A stretch of 7,081 nucleotides of DNA from Pseudomonadota bacterium (GCA_947454665.1 CANGMU010000119.1:1-7081), one strand, 5' to 3'; counted from the first letter of the stretch, positions 1 through 6,985 are shown. Numbers and translations: made by a program. The notes: generated by a model from the sequence alone, not told the origin.

Positions 1-270
1 CATCGAGGACCCCGTGGTGATCTCGCTGAAGAGCAGGCTGCCGTAGCGCGCGACGAGCGCAAGCAGTCGCCACTCCGGCAGGCTGACGCCGAAGGGATCG
101 AGATAACGCCGGCTCAAGGTGGCCTTGGTGAGCGTGGACAGACGCATCACCATGAAAGTGGGGAACTGGTGGACTTCGAGCTTCTCGCCCTGCTCTCCCG
201 GATCAAGCCAGGGGCAGACGTCTTCGAGGGCTTCATGCTGTTCGGCGGGACTGGGCACCCGCGATTTCAT
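1..270 (-). CDS. MarR-family transcriptional regulator, N-terminal 90 residues (partial at left edge)
   Basis: Translating the minus strand leftward from the ATG at 270 gives an uninterrupted 90-codon frame running off the window edge. It begins MKSRVPSPAEQHEALED and contains MRLSTLTKATLSRRYLDPFG (about residues 47-66) followed by VSLPEWRLLALVARYGSL. This is the usual MarR layout: an N-terminal dimerisation helix, then a helix ending in the E-W-R-hydrophobic signature, then the start of the winged helix-turn-helix. The DNA-reading helix and wing lie outside the window, so ligand or target class cannot be judged. An in-frame TTG at 282 has an AAGAGA stretch 6 nt upstream and could be the true start, adding four residues. 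The ATG at 270 has no clear ribosome binding site. The gene is divergent from the HpaR-type regulator at 403, and the space between them carries candidate operators. It may control whatever lies to the left. The family call is secure from the N-terminal half; the function is unknown. Confidence 0.8.
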   Translation of the reverse strand, partial: MKSRVPSPAEQHEALEDVCPWLDPGEQGEKLEVHQFPTFMVMRLSTLTKATLSRRYLDPFGVSLPEWRLLALVARYGSLLFSEITTGSSM

Positions 271-402
271 CGTCGTGCTCAAGATGAATCTCTTTTCTGT
301 ATTCTTGAACCGAGAATGGATCTCCCAGAAATGAACTGTCAACGGGTTGAAAACCGAATGGCAGGCCCGCTCCTGTTAATACCAATACCCCTATAGCGAG
401 CC
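271..402. promoter_or_regulatory. Divergent promoter/operator region between two MarR-family genes
   Basis: This 132-nt intergenic region is AT-richer than its surroundings. On the minus strand a perfect -35 hexamer TTGACA lies at 342-337, with a weak -10 candidate CATTCT at 318-313 (18-nt spacer), properly placed for the leftward regulator. On the plus strand TTGAAA at 347-352 is a -35-like hexamer, but no good -10 follows at normal spacing. The two hexamers sit back to back in a perfect inverted repeat, TCAAC-GG-GTTGA (339-350). A second inverted repeat, ATTCT-N7-AGAAT (301-317), overlaps the leftward -10 candidate. Repeats overlapping promoter elements are typical of MarR autoregulation, but binding here is inferred only. 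Short repeats of this size also occur by chance. Confidence 0.4.
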
Positions 403-885
403 ATGGCCGACCGACCCCTGCAAGTTTTCGGCAAGTCGCTGCCCATGTCCCTGCTGCGCACGCGCGAAGGCGTCGTGCAGCAGTTCCGTCACGCGCTGCG
501 CAAGCACCAGCTGAATGAAACGCAATGGCGCGTCTTGCGTGTCCTGGCGGAGTTGCCGGAAGTGACGGCGAGCGTGCTGGCGCGGGAAACGGCCATCCTC
601 TCGCCAAGCCTTTCGCGCATGCTGGTGTCGATGGAATCGCGCGGGCTCATCCGGCGCAAGACGGGAACGGCAGACCAGCGGCAGACATTGGTCTCCATGG
701 GGCCAGGAGGCCGCACGTTGTTCCTGCAGGCCAGAGCGGACGTCGAAGCAGTCTATGCGGGAATGTCGGCAGCCTTCGGCGCAGAAAGGCTGGACCGGCT
801 GCAGGCGGAACTCGAAGCGCTGCGCCAGGCACTCTCGCCGGCGCAACCGTCGTGCCGCAAGCGCAAGGTCAGCAGCCCGCGCTGA
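403..885 (+). CDS. hpaR: HpaR-type MarR-family transcriptional regulator
   Basis: This complete 160-residue protein is of typical MarR length. Residues 13-20 (LPMSLLRT) and the following REGVVQQFRHALRKHQLNET-QWRVLRVLAE match the N-terminal pattern of HpaR, the repressor of homoprotocatechuate (4-hydroxyphenylacetate) degradation operons. There the sequence reads roughly 'L-x-x-A-L-L-Q-A-R-E ... L-T-E-Q-Q-W-R'. The helix-turn-helix spans about residues 54-80 (ILSPSLSRMLVSMESRGL), and the wing is RRKTGTADQRQTLVSM (84-99), including the conserved D-Q-R. A basic tail (CRKRK) follows a C-terminal dimerisation helix. The start at 403 has only a weak GCGAG upstream; Met15 at 445 is an alternative that would begin almost exactly where known HpaR proteins do. 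The gene is divergent from another MarR gene and convergent with fdsD. No aromatic-degradation gene is in the window, so the specific HpaR role is an inference. The MarR call is firm. Confidence 0.75.
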   Translation: MADRPLQVFGKSLPMSLLRTREGVVQQFRHALRKHQLNETQWRVLRVLAELPEVTASVLARETAILSPSLSRMLVSMESRGLIRRKTGTADQRQTLVSMGPGGRTLFLQARADVEAVYAGMSAAFGAERLDRLQAELEALRQALSPAQPSCRKRKVSSPR

Positions 886-892
886 GGCCTGA

Positions 893-1120
893 TCAGTCGC
901 GCTGGACGGGCGGCACGAGCAGGCCGACGGCCGTCAGCGCAACGGGCGACAACCCCTCCCCGCCTGACTTGCTGTGGCCGATGATCTGGCTGCGCATGCG
1001 CGGATCCCAGAACTTCGTGATGTGCGTGGCGACTTCCTTGGGCGCCGCCGCATCACCCGCCTCGCTCGTGAAGAAGTTGCCGATGTCGTTCGCCATGGTG
1101 ACGAGATGTTCGATGTTCAT
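893..1120 (-). CDS. fdsD: NAD-dependent formate dehydrogenase delta subunit FdsD
   Basis: This small 75-residue protein begins MNIEHLVTMANDIGNFF and contains the stretch EVATHITKFWDPRMRSQI, the recognisable core of the FdsD family. No cofactor motif, signal peptide or membrane segment is visible. FdsD is the last gene of Fds formate dehydrogenase operons. It is a minor subunit or accessory factor linked to assembly or stability of the enzyme, and its precise job is poorly defined. Its ATG overlaps the fdsA stop in an ATGA junction. An AAGGAG ribosome binding site lies 8 nt upstream inside the end of fdsA, so translation is probably coupled. The stop lies 7 nt from the end of the convergent hpaR-like gene, and no terminator hairpin is visible. 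Confidence 0.9.
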   Translation of the reverse strand: MNIEHLVTMANDIGNFFTSEAGDAAAPKEVATHITKFWDPRMRSQIIGHSKSGGEGLSPVALTAVGLLVPPVQRD

Positions 1121-3975
1121 GCCAACCGCTCCTTGCGAGCCGTTGCCGCTTCACGCAGCAGGCGCAGCTGTTCTGCGTTCTCCGACTTGAAGCGCTGCTG
1201 CCAGGCCGAAGGCTGGCCGACCTTCGTCAGCTGCACCGCCGTCACCTTGTACTCGGGGCAGTTCGTCGCCCAGTCCGAGTTCTCGGTGGTGATGACGTTC
1301 GCGCCGGATTCAGGGAAGTGGAAGGTCGTGTAGACGACGCCCGGCTGCACGCGCTCGGTGACGATCGCCCGGAGCACCGTCTCGCCCGCGCGGCTCGCGA
1401 TGCCGACCCAGTCCCCAGAGTTGATGCCGCGGTTCTCGGCATCATGCGGGTGGATCTCGATGCGATCCTCGTCGTACCAGACCGCGTTCTCGGTGCGACG
1501 CGTCTGCGCGCCGACGTTGTACTGGCTCAGGATGCGACCCGTCGTCAGCAGCAGCGGGAACCGCGAGCTCGAGCGCTCTTCGGTCGGCACGTATTCCGTG
1601 ACGAAGAAGCGGCCCTTGCCGCGCACGAACTTGCCGATGTGCATCGTCGGCGTGCCTTCCGGCGCAGCGTCGTTGCAGGGCCACTGGATGCTGCCCACCT
1701 CGTCGAGCTTCGTGTAGCTGACGTTCCTGAACGTCGGCGTCAGGCGCGCAATCTCGTCCATGATCTCGGACGGGTGCGCGTAGTGCATCTCATAACCCAA
1801 AGCCTTGGCAAAGCCGATCGTGGCTTCCCAGTCCGCGAGGCCGCCCAGCGGCTCGGTGATCTTGCGGATGCGCGAGATGCGGCGCTCGGCGTTCGTGAAG
1901 GTGCCATCCTTCTCGATGAAGGACGCGCCCGGGAAGAACACATGCGCATACTTGGCCGTTTCGTTCAGGAACAGATCCTGCACGATCACGCATTCCATCG
2001 CCTCGAGCGCGGCCGTGACATGCAGCGTGTTCGGATCGGACTGCGCCGGATCCTCGCCCTGCACGTAGAAACCCTTGAAGGTGCCATCCAGCGCAGCCTC
2101 GAACATGTTCGGGATGCGCAGGCCAGGTTCCGAATCGATCTTCGCGCCCCAGTCCTTCTCGAACAGTTCACGGGTGACCGTGTCCGAGATGTGGCGATAG
2201 CCTGCCAGCTCGTGCGGGAACGAACCCATGTCGCAGGAACCCTGCACGTTGTTCTGGCCGCGCAGCGGATTCACGCCCACGCCTTCGCGGCCGATGTTGC
2301 CGGTGGCCATCGCGAGGTTTGCGATGCCCAGCACCATCGTGCTGCCCTGGCTGTGCTCGGTCACGCCGAGGCCGTAATAGATCGCGCCGTTGCCACCCTT
2401 CGCGTAAAGGCGGGCCGCGCCGCGAACCATCGCCGCCGGCACGCCGGTGACGTTTTCCATGGCTTCCGGCGAATTGCGCTGCTCGGAGACGAAGGCACGC
2501 CACTTGTTGAAAGCGGCGTCTTCGCAACGCTCGGCGACATAGGCCTCGTCAATGAGGCCTTCGGTCGCGACGACATGTGCGATCGAATTGATCAGTGCGA
2601 CGTTCGTGCCCGGCTTCAACTGCAGGTGATAGTCCGCGTGGATGTGCGGGCTGCTGACGAGCTCGATCGAACGCGGATCGACGACGATCAGCTTTGCGCC
2701 CTCGCGCAGGCGACGCTTCATGCGCGAGCCGAACACCGGGTGGCCTTCGGTCGGATTGGCGCCGATGACGACGATGACGTCGGAGAACTGCACGGAATCG
2801 AAATTCTGCGTGCCGGCGGACGTGCCCAGCGTCTGACCGAGTCCGTAGCCCGTCGGCGAGTGGCAGACGCGCGCGCAGGTGTCGACGTTGTTCACGCCGA
2901 GCGCCGCACGGATCAGCTTCTGCACCAGATAGGCTTCCTCGTTCGTGCAACGCGACGAGGTAATGCCACCCACCGAGTTGCGGCCGTAGGTCTTCTGGAT
3001 GCGCTTGAATTCCGAAGCGGCGTGTTGGAATGCCTCGTCCCAGGTCACCTTCTGCCAAGGATCGGTGATCTTCTTGCGGATCATCGGCGAGGTGATGCGG
3101 TCCGCATGCGTCGTGTAGGTATAGGAGAACCGGCCCTTCACGCAGGCATGGCCGCGGTTGGCGCCGCCATCACGGCTCGGCACCATGCGCGAGACCTTGT
3201 CGCCCTTGACCTCGGCGTCGAAGCTGCAGCCGACGCCGCAGTACGCGCAGGTCGTCTTCACGACCTTGTCCGGCTGGCCGATGCGCATCAGCGACTTTTC
3301 GGTCAGCGCGCCGGTCGGGCAGGACTCGACGCAGGCACCACAGGACACACACTCGGAAGCGAGGAAACCCTCGTCCTGGCTCGCCACGACCTTGGACGCG
3401 AAACCCCGGCCATCGATGGTGAGCGCGAAGGTGCCCTGCACTTCACCGCAGGCCCGCACGCAGCGCGAGCAGACGATGCAGGCCGAAGGATCGAAGCTGA
3501 AATACGGGTTGCTGTCGTCGACCTTGCCCTTCTGGTGGCTCTGGCCGTCTCGGCCGTAGCGCACTTCGGTGACACCCAGGTCAGCGGCGACCTGATGCAG
3601 CTCGCAGCGATCACCCGCTGCGCATTCCTTGCAGTCTTCCGGGTGGTCGGAGAGGTACAGCTCGACGACACCCTTGCGAAGCTGCTCGAGCTTCTCGCTT
3701 TCCGTCTTCACCTTCATGCCCGGCGCGACGAGCGTCGTGCACGAAGCCGGGAAGCCGCGCTGGCCGTCGATCTCGACAAGGCAGAGTCGGCAGGAGCCGA
3801 AGGGCTTGAGCGAGTCGGTCGCGCAGAGCTTCGGGATGGCACCGCCGGCGACAGCCGCCGCGCGCATGACCGACGTGCCGGCCGGGACGGTGACGTCCGC
3901 GCCGTCGATGTTGAGTGTGACCGGCGCACCGTGGGTGGCCGGAGTTCCGTGATCGTGCAGGTCTAGTGAGTGCAT
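1117..3975 (-). CDS. fdsA: NAD-dependent formate dehydrogenase alpha (catalytic) subunit FdsA
   Basis: This 952-residue catalytic subunit oxidises formate to CO2 at a bis-MGD molybdenum or tungsten centre in the cytosol; known FdsA proteins are close to 955-960 residues. The N-terminus is NuoG-like. A [2Fe-2S] domain has Cys51, 62, 65 and 79. A His-Cys [4Fe-4S] site has His111, Cys115, 118 and 124. Two ferredoxin-type clusters have Cys166/169/172/176 and Cys209/212/215/219. The formate dehydrogenase body starts with the proximal [4Fe-4S] motif CAYCGVGC (243-250) plus Cys278. The active-site pair is Cys371-His372 in TCARVCHSPTGYGLG, so this is a cysteine enzyme and not a selenocysteine enzyme. 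GANPTEGHP (405-413) and a C-terminal molybdopterin-dinucleotide-binding domain (about 805-919) complete the fold. No Tat or Sec signal is present, which fits a soluble NAD-linked enzyme. A strong AGGAG lies 7 nt before the ATG, 15 nt after fdsB. No key residue appears to be missing. Confidence 0.97.
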   Translation of the reverse strand: MHSLDLHDHGTPATHGAPVTLNIDGADVTVPAGTSVMRAAAVAGGAIPKLCATDSLKPFGSCRLCLVEIDGQRGFPASCTTLVAPGMKVKTESEKLEQLRKGVVELYLSDHPEDCKECAAGDRCELHQVAADLGVTEVRYGRDGQSHQKGKVDDSNPYFSFDPSACIVCSRCVRACGEVQGTFALTIDGRGFASKVVASQDEGFLASECVSCGACVESCPTGALTEKSLMRIGQPDKVVKTTCAYCGVGCSFDAEVKGDKVSRMVPSRDGGANRGHACVKGRFSYTYTTHADRITSPMIRKKITDPWQKVTWDEAFQHAASEFKRIQKTYGRNSVGGITSSRCTNEEAYLVQKLIRAALGVNNVDTCARVCHSPTGYGLGQTLGTSAGTQNFDSVQFSDVIVVIGANPTEGHPVFGSRMKRRLREGAKLIVVDPRSIELVSSPHIHADYHLQLKPGTNVALINSIAHVVATEGLIDEAYVAERCEDAAFNKWRAFVSEQRNSPEAMENVTGVPAAMVRGAARLYAKGGNGAIYYGLGVTEHSQGSTMVLGIANLAMATGNIGREGVGVNPLRGQNNVQGSCDMGSFPHELAGYRHISDTVTRELFEKDWGAKIDSEPGLRIPNMFEAALDGTFKGFYVQGEDPAQSDPNTLHVTAALEAMECVIVQDLFLNETAKYAHVFFPGASFIEKDGTFTNAERRISRIRKITEPLGGLADWEATIGFAKALGYEMHYAHPSEIMDEIARLTPTFRNVSYTKLDEVGSIQWPCNDAAPEGTPTMHIGKFVRGKGRFFVTEYVPTEERSSSRFPLLLTTGRILSQYNVGAQTRRTENAVWYDEDRIEIHPHDAENRGINSGDWVGIASRAGETVLRAIVTERVQPGVVYTTFHFPESGANVITTENSDWATNCPEYKVTAVQLTKVGQPSAWQQRFKSENAEQLRLLREAATARKERLA

Positions 3976-3978
3976 GTG

Positions 3979-3987
3979 TCCTCTCCT
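3979..3987 (-). promoter_or_regulatory. Strong ribosome binding site of fdsA
   Basis: The minus strand reads AGGAGAGGA in the 15-nt gap between the fdsB stop and the fdsA ATG, with the AGGAG core 7 nt from the start codon. It is the best Shine-Dalgarno match in the operon and fixes the fdsA start at 3975. The fdsG start, by contrast, has only a poor match. Confidence 0.75.
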
Positions 3988-3990
3988 CGC

Positions 3991-5532
3991 TTACGAGCGC
4001 TTCGGAGCGAAATCAGCCGGGAAATGCTTGAGGGCGCTGGTGACCGGGAACGGCGTCATGCCACCCAGGCCGCAGAGCGAACCGCTCAACATCGTGTTGC
4101 AAAGGTCTTTCAGCAGTTCGGTGTTCGAGGCCGTGTCCTGGCCCGCGATGATCTTGTCGATCACCTCGACGCCACGCGTCGAACCGATGCGACAGGGCGT
4201 GCACTTGCCGCAGGATTCCACCGCGCAGAATTCCATCGCGTAACGCGCCATCTTCGCCATGTCGACCGTGTCGTCGAAGGCGACGATGCCACCGTGGCCC
4301 ACGAGCGCACCGATCGCCGTGAAGGCTTCGTAATCCAGCGGCGTATCGAAATCCTTTTCCGGCACGTAGGCGCCCAGCGGGCCACCCACCTGCACGGCCC
4401 GGATAGGCCGGCCACTCGCCGAACCGCCGCCGTAGTCGTACAGCAGTTCGCGCAGCGTCACGCCAAAAGCCTTTTCGACGAGGCCGCCGCGCTTGAGGTT
4501 GCCCGCCAGCTGGAACGGCAGCGTGCCGCGCGAGCGGCCCATGCCGAAATCCTTGTAGAAGGTAGCGCCCTTCTGGAGGATCACCGGTAGTGAGGCCAGC
4601 GAGATCACGTTGTTGATGACCGTAGGTTTGCCGAACAGTCCCTGGATGGCGGGCAGCGGCGGACGGAAGCGGACTTCGGCACGCTTGCCCTCCAGGCTTT
4701 CGAGCAGCGAGGTTTCCTCGCCGCAGACATAGGCGCCGGCGCCCATGCGCACTTCGAGCTCGAAGGTCTTGCCACTGCCGCAGACATCCTTGCCCAGGTA
4801 GCCCGCGGCACGCGCATTGGCGATCGCCTCGCGCAGTGCCTTCTCGGCATGCGGGTATTCGCAGCGCAGGTAGATGTAACCCTGCGTCGCACCGACGGCG
4901 ACGCCGGCGATCGTCATGCCCTCGACGAGGGACAGCGGATCGCCTTCCATGACCATGCGGTCGGAGAAGGTGCCCGAATCGCCTTCGTCGGCGTTGCAGA
5001 CGACATACTTCTGGTCTGCGACCTGGTCATGGACCGTCTTCCACTTGATGCCGGTCGGGAAGGCAGCGCCACCGCGCCCGCGCAGGCCGGAGTCGGTGAC
5101 CTCCTTCACGACGTCCGCACCCGTCATCGACAGTGCGCGCTTCAAGCCATCGTAACCACCGTGCGCGACGTATTGCGCGACGCTGACCGGATCGATGATG
5201 CCGACGCGGGCGAAGGTCAGGCGTTCCTGCTTCGCGAAATACGGGATGTCTTCGACGCGACCGTGGCGCAGCGCGTGAGGCTTGGCGTCGAAGAGGCCAG
5301 CCTCGACGAGCGCAGGCACGTCTTCGGCATTGACCGGGCCATAGGCGATTCGCTGGCCATCGTGTTCCACCTCGACCAGCGGCTCGAGCCAGACCATGCC
5401 GCGCGACCCGACGCGCGTGATCTCAAGCGGGACGCCCCGGGCCTGCGCAGCGGCCTCGATCGCGATCACGGTCTCGTCGACGCCGAGCGCCTCGGCTGCC
5501 GCATCACGGGAAATGTACAGACGCGTGGCCAT
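3991..5532 (-). CDS. fdsB: NAD-dependent formate dehydrogenase beta subunit FdsB (NADH/FMN-binding, NuoF-like)
   Basis: This 513-residue flavoprotein transfers electrons from the iron-sulfur chain of FdsA/FdsG through FMN to NAD+. Residues 1-90 form a NuoE/thioredoxin-like N-terminal extension typical of FdsB and of hydrogenase HoxF-like subunits. The NuoF-like body follows. The glycine-rich GLRGRGGAAFPTGIKW (149-164) and CNADEGDSGTFSDR (179-192) mark the NADH/FMN-binding region. GAGAYVCGEETSLLESLEG (264-282) is also a NuoF signature. The C-terminal [4Fe-4S] ligands are Cys441, 444 and 447 in ESCGKCTPCR, plus Cys487 in SLCGLGG. The start codon overlaps the fdsG stop by one base (TGATG), and GGAG lies 9 nt upstream, so translation is probably coupled. 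No membrane segments or signal peptide are seen. HoxF or NuoF are alternative family members, but linkage to fdsA and the FdsB-type motif 'ADEGDSGTF' favour FdsB. Confidence 0.96.
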   Translation of the reverse strand: MATRLYISRDAAAEALGVDETVIAIEAAAQARGVPLEITRVGSRGMVWLEPLVEVEHDGQRIAYGPVNAEDVPALVEAGLFDAKPHALRHGRVEDIPYFAKQERLTFARVGIIDPVSVAQYVAHGGYDGLKRALSMTGADVVKEVTDSGLRGRGGAAFPTGIKWKTVHDQVADQKYVVCNADEGDSGTFSDRMVMEGDPLSLVEGMTIAGVAVGATQGYIYLRCEYPHAEKALREAIANARAAGYLGKDVCGSGKTFELEVRMGAGAYVCGEETSLLESLEGKRAEVRFRPPLPAIQGLFGKPTVINNVISLASLPVILQKGATFYKDFGMGRSRGTLPFQLAGNLKRGGLVEKAFGVTLRELLYDYGGGSASGRPIRAVQVGGPLGAYVPEKDFDTPLDYEAFTAIGALVGHGGIVAFDDTVDMAKMARYAMEFCAVESCGKCTPCRIGSTRGVEVIDKIIAGQDTASNTELLKDLCNTMLSGSLCGLGGMTPFPVTSALKHFPADFAPKRS

Positions 5533-6008
5533 CAGCGCTTGCTCCAGTCGGCGAGGATCTTGTCGAGACGCTCCGGCGTCACGCGACCATAGAGCTTGTC
5601 ATCCACCATTACCGAGGGCGCCGCGGCGCAATTGCCGAGGCAATACACCGCTTCCAGCGTGAACTGCCCGTCCGGGCTGGTGCCGTGGTAATCGGCCGAC
5701 AGGCGCTGCTTGGCGCAGGCCTCGGTGGCTTCGCAGTTCATCGCCTGGCAGGCTTCCGCGCGGCAGACCTGCACCACGTGCTTGCCCGGCGCGTGCTGCC
5801 GGAAGAAGTGATAGAAGCTGATCACGCCATGCACTTCGGCACGCGACAGGTGCAGGGCCTCGGCAATGCGGGGCACTGCATCGGCGGGTACATAGCCGAA
5901 CTCGTCCTGGACGGCATGGAGGATCGGCAGCAGCGGACCTTGCAAGCCGGCGTGGCGGGCGATGATGCCGTCTACGGCTTGGAAACTCTGCGCAGTGAAT
6001 GCGGACAT
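5532..6008 (-). CDS. fdsG: NAD-dependent formate dehydrogenase gamma subunit FdsG (NuoE-like [2Fe-2S])
   Basis: This 158-residue NuoE-family subunit carries one thioredoxin-fold [2Fe-2S] cluster and works with FdsB in the NAD-reducing module. The helical N-terminal part includes LLPILHAVQDEFGYVP (26-41) and the NuoE signature EVHGVISFYHFFR (58-70). The cluster ligands are Cys82 and Cys87 (CRAEAC) with Cys123 and Cys127 (CLGNC), spaced as in NuoE. It is the first fds gene, and its stop overlaps the fdsB start. The ATG at 6008 is the only sensible start, because the upstream ATG at about 6046 is out of frame. Its nearest purine-rich match, AAGG, is 12 nt away and partly within a small inverted repeat, so translation initiation may be weak or regulated. 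Length and motifs are normal for the family. Confidence 0.95.
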   Translation of the reverse strand: MSAFTAQSFQAVDGIIARHAGLQGPLLPILHAVQDEFGYVPADAVPRIAEALHLSRAEVHGVISFYHFFRQHAPGKHVVQVCRAEACQAMNCEATEACAKQRLSADYHGTSPDGQFTLEAVYCLGNCAAAPSVMVDDKLYGRVTPERLDKILADWSKR

Positions 6009-6023
6009 GGTGGCTGCGGACCT

Positions 6024-6041
6024 TGCTCGGAAAATCGAGCA
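6024..6041. repeat. Inverted repeat TGCTCG-N6-CGAGCA just upstream of fdsG
   Basis: Perfect 6-bp arms flank a GAAAAT (plus strand) spacer. In the fdsG transcript this could form a small GC-rich stem with a six-base loop, ending about 15 nt before the ATG and abutting the AAGG that is the nearest Shine-Dalgarno-like element. It may influence ribosome access or act as a protein-binding site. No T-tract follows. Confidence 0.4.
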
Positions 6042-6061
6042 GCCATTGTCCGGGTCATCAC

Positions 6062-6079
6062 GGCATACCGGAATATGCC
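6062..6079. repeat. Inverted repeat GGCATA-N6-TATGCC upstream of fdsG
   Basis: This 18-bp perfect-arm palindrome is centred at 6070/6071, about 62 bp from the fdsG start. Its spacer on the plus strand is CCGGAA. Its even length does not fit the odd T-N11-A box of LysR regulators, although FdsR, the known regulator of some fds operons, is LysR-type. The separation of arms is similar to ModE sites, but the arms lack the TATAT core. It is a candidate operator of unknown regulator. Confidence 0.4.
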
Positions 6080-6126
6080 TTGGCGTTCATATCAGGCCAT
6101 GGAAATAGGCACTGGACTGCATGACT

Positions 6127-6972
6127 TCAAGGCTTGGTCGCGCTTCCCGCGTTTGGATAGAAGAGCTGTTGCCCGCCGATCCGATAGCGGGCGATGTCCG
6201 CCTGGCCCTGCGGAGAAATCAGGTAATCGACGAACTGCTGGCCCAGCACGCGCTTCACTGACGGGTGCTTCGCGGGATTCACGAGGATCACGCCGTATTG
6301 GTTGAACAGCCGTGCATCACCTTCGACGAGCACCTGCAGTTCACCCTTGTTGCCGAACCGCAGCCAAGTCGCACGGTCCGCGAGCAGGTAGGCATTGCTG
6401 GCGGAGGCCATGTTCAAGGCCGCTCCCATGCCTTGCCCGACCGATCGATACCAGCCGTCCTTCTCCGGCTCGCTCGCAAGCCCTGCGGCCGACCACAGAC
6501 GCAGTTCGGCCACATGCGTTCCGGACCGGTCGCCCCGCGAGATGAACGGCGCACGACTGGCCTGGATGGCTTTGAAGGCCTGCGTGACATCGCGCAATCC
6601 GCGGATGCCGGCCGGATCGGAGCGCGGGCCGACGAGGACGAAATCGTTGTACATGACCGACTCGCGCTTGAGGCCATCGCCTTCGGCCACGAACTTCTCT
6701 TCCGCTTCCCGGTCGTGGACAAACACCACGTCCGCGTCGCCGCGACGCGCGGTATCGATCGCCTGACCGGTGCCCTGGGCAATCACTTTGACCACGATGC
6801 CGGTCTGGTTGCGGAACAGCGGCAACAGGTATTCGAACAGCCCCGAATCCTGCGTGGAAGTCGTGGACGCCACGACAATGGAACGCTCCGCGTCGACTGC
6901 GGACACCGCATCGTGCAAAGGCAGCAGCGCGCACAGCGCGACGCCCCAAAGAACCCTGAGTTGTTTTCGCAT
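6127..6972 (-). CDS. tupA: Tungstate ABC transporter periplasmic substrate-binding protein TupA
   Basis: From the ATG at 6972 this is a 281-residue exported protein. A Sec signal peptide is clear: MRKQ, then a hydrophobic stretch to about residue 19, and a likely cleavage after AVSA (residue 25). The mature protein starts with the TupA/WtpA oxyanion-binding signature STTSTQDSGLFEYLLPLF (36-53). Further TupA-type motifs are IAQGTGQA (64-71), VMYNDFVLVGPRSDPAGI (106-123), SRGDRSGTH (145-153), GQGMGAALNMAS (179-190) and FNQYGVILVNPAKHP (223-237). TupA proteins bind tungstate with very high affinity and prefer it over molybdate; that specificity is known for the family, not shown here. An in-frame GTG at 6978 would add two residues; neither start has a strong ribosome binding site. 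The gene follows an ABC ATPase end and precedes the formate dehydrogenase genes, suggesting it supplies metal for that enzyme's cofactor. Confidence 0.92.
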   Translation of the reverse strand: MRKQLRVLWGVALCALLPLHDAVSAVDAERSIVVASTTSTQDSGLFEYLLPLFRNQTGIVVKVIAQGTGQAIDTARRGDADVVFVHDREAEEKFVAEGDGLKRESVMYNDFVLVGPRSDPAGIRGLRDVTQAFKAIQASRAPFISRGDRSGTHVAELRLWSAAGLASEPEKDGWYRSVGQGMGAALNMASASNAYLLADRATWLRFGNKGELQVLVEGDARLFNQYGVILVNPAKHPSVKRVLGQQFVDYLISPQGQADIARYRIGGQQLFYPNAGSATKP

Positions 6973-6985
6973 GATCACCGCGGCA

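Larger units (their letters stand above)
6009..6126 (-). promoter_or_regulatory. tupA-fdsG intergenic region with two inverted repeats (possible operator/leader)
   Basis: The 118 nt between the tupA stop and the fdsG start is the only sizeable gap in the minus-strand gene train. It holds two perfect inverted repeats of the same architecture (6-bp arms, 6-nt spacer): GGCATA-N6-TATGCC at 6062-6079 and TGCTCG-N6-CGAGCA at 6024-6041. Neither is followed by a T-run, so they are not obvious intrinsic terminators. I could not identify a convincing sigma-70 or sigma-54 promoter. The region could hold an internal promoter and operator for fds, or be a processed or structured leader of a tup-fds transcript. 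Both readings are inferences. Confidence 0.4.

Noticed and set aside
525..1190. A 221-codon plus-strand frame overlapping the hpaR-like gene and fdsD
   Set aside because: It runs through two genes with clear family motifs in other frames, and its translation resembles no protein family.
2850..2880. Possible selenocysteine (in-frame TGA) at the formate dehydrogenase active site
   Set aside because: The active-site codon reads as cysteine (Cys371 before His372) and the frame has no internal TGA, so no Sec insertion is needed.
1318..3966. An 882-codon open frame on the plus strand, antisense to nearly all of fdsA
   Set aside because: Its product is a low-complexity, Arg/Ala/His/Asp-rich sequence with no recognisable domain, and it mirrors the codon bias of the high-GC fdsA gene, which has full motif support. 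It is a shadow frame.
4849..5592. A 247-codon plus-strand frame antisense to fdsB
   Set aside because: Same shadow effect: rich in Asp/Arg/His/Ala with no domain, opposite a fully supported NuoF-like gene.
6062..6079. GGCATA-N6-TATGCC as an intrinsic terminator of tupA
   Set aside because: The stem is short and no T-run follows on the minus strand, so termination is unlikely. It is kept only as a candidate operator or leader element.
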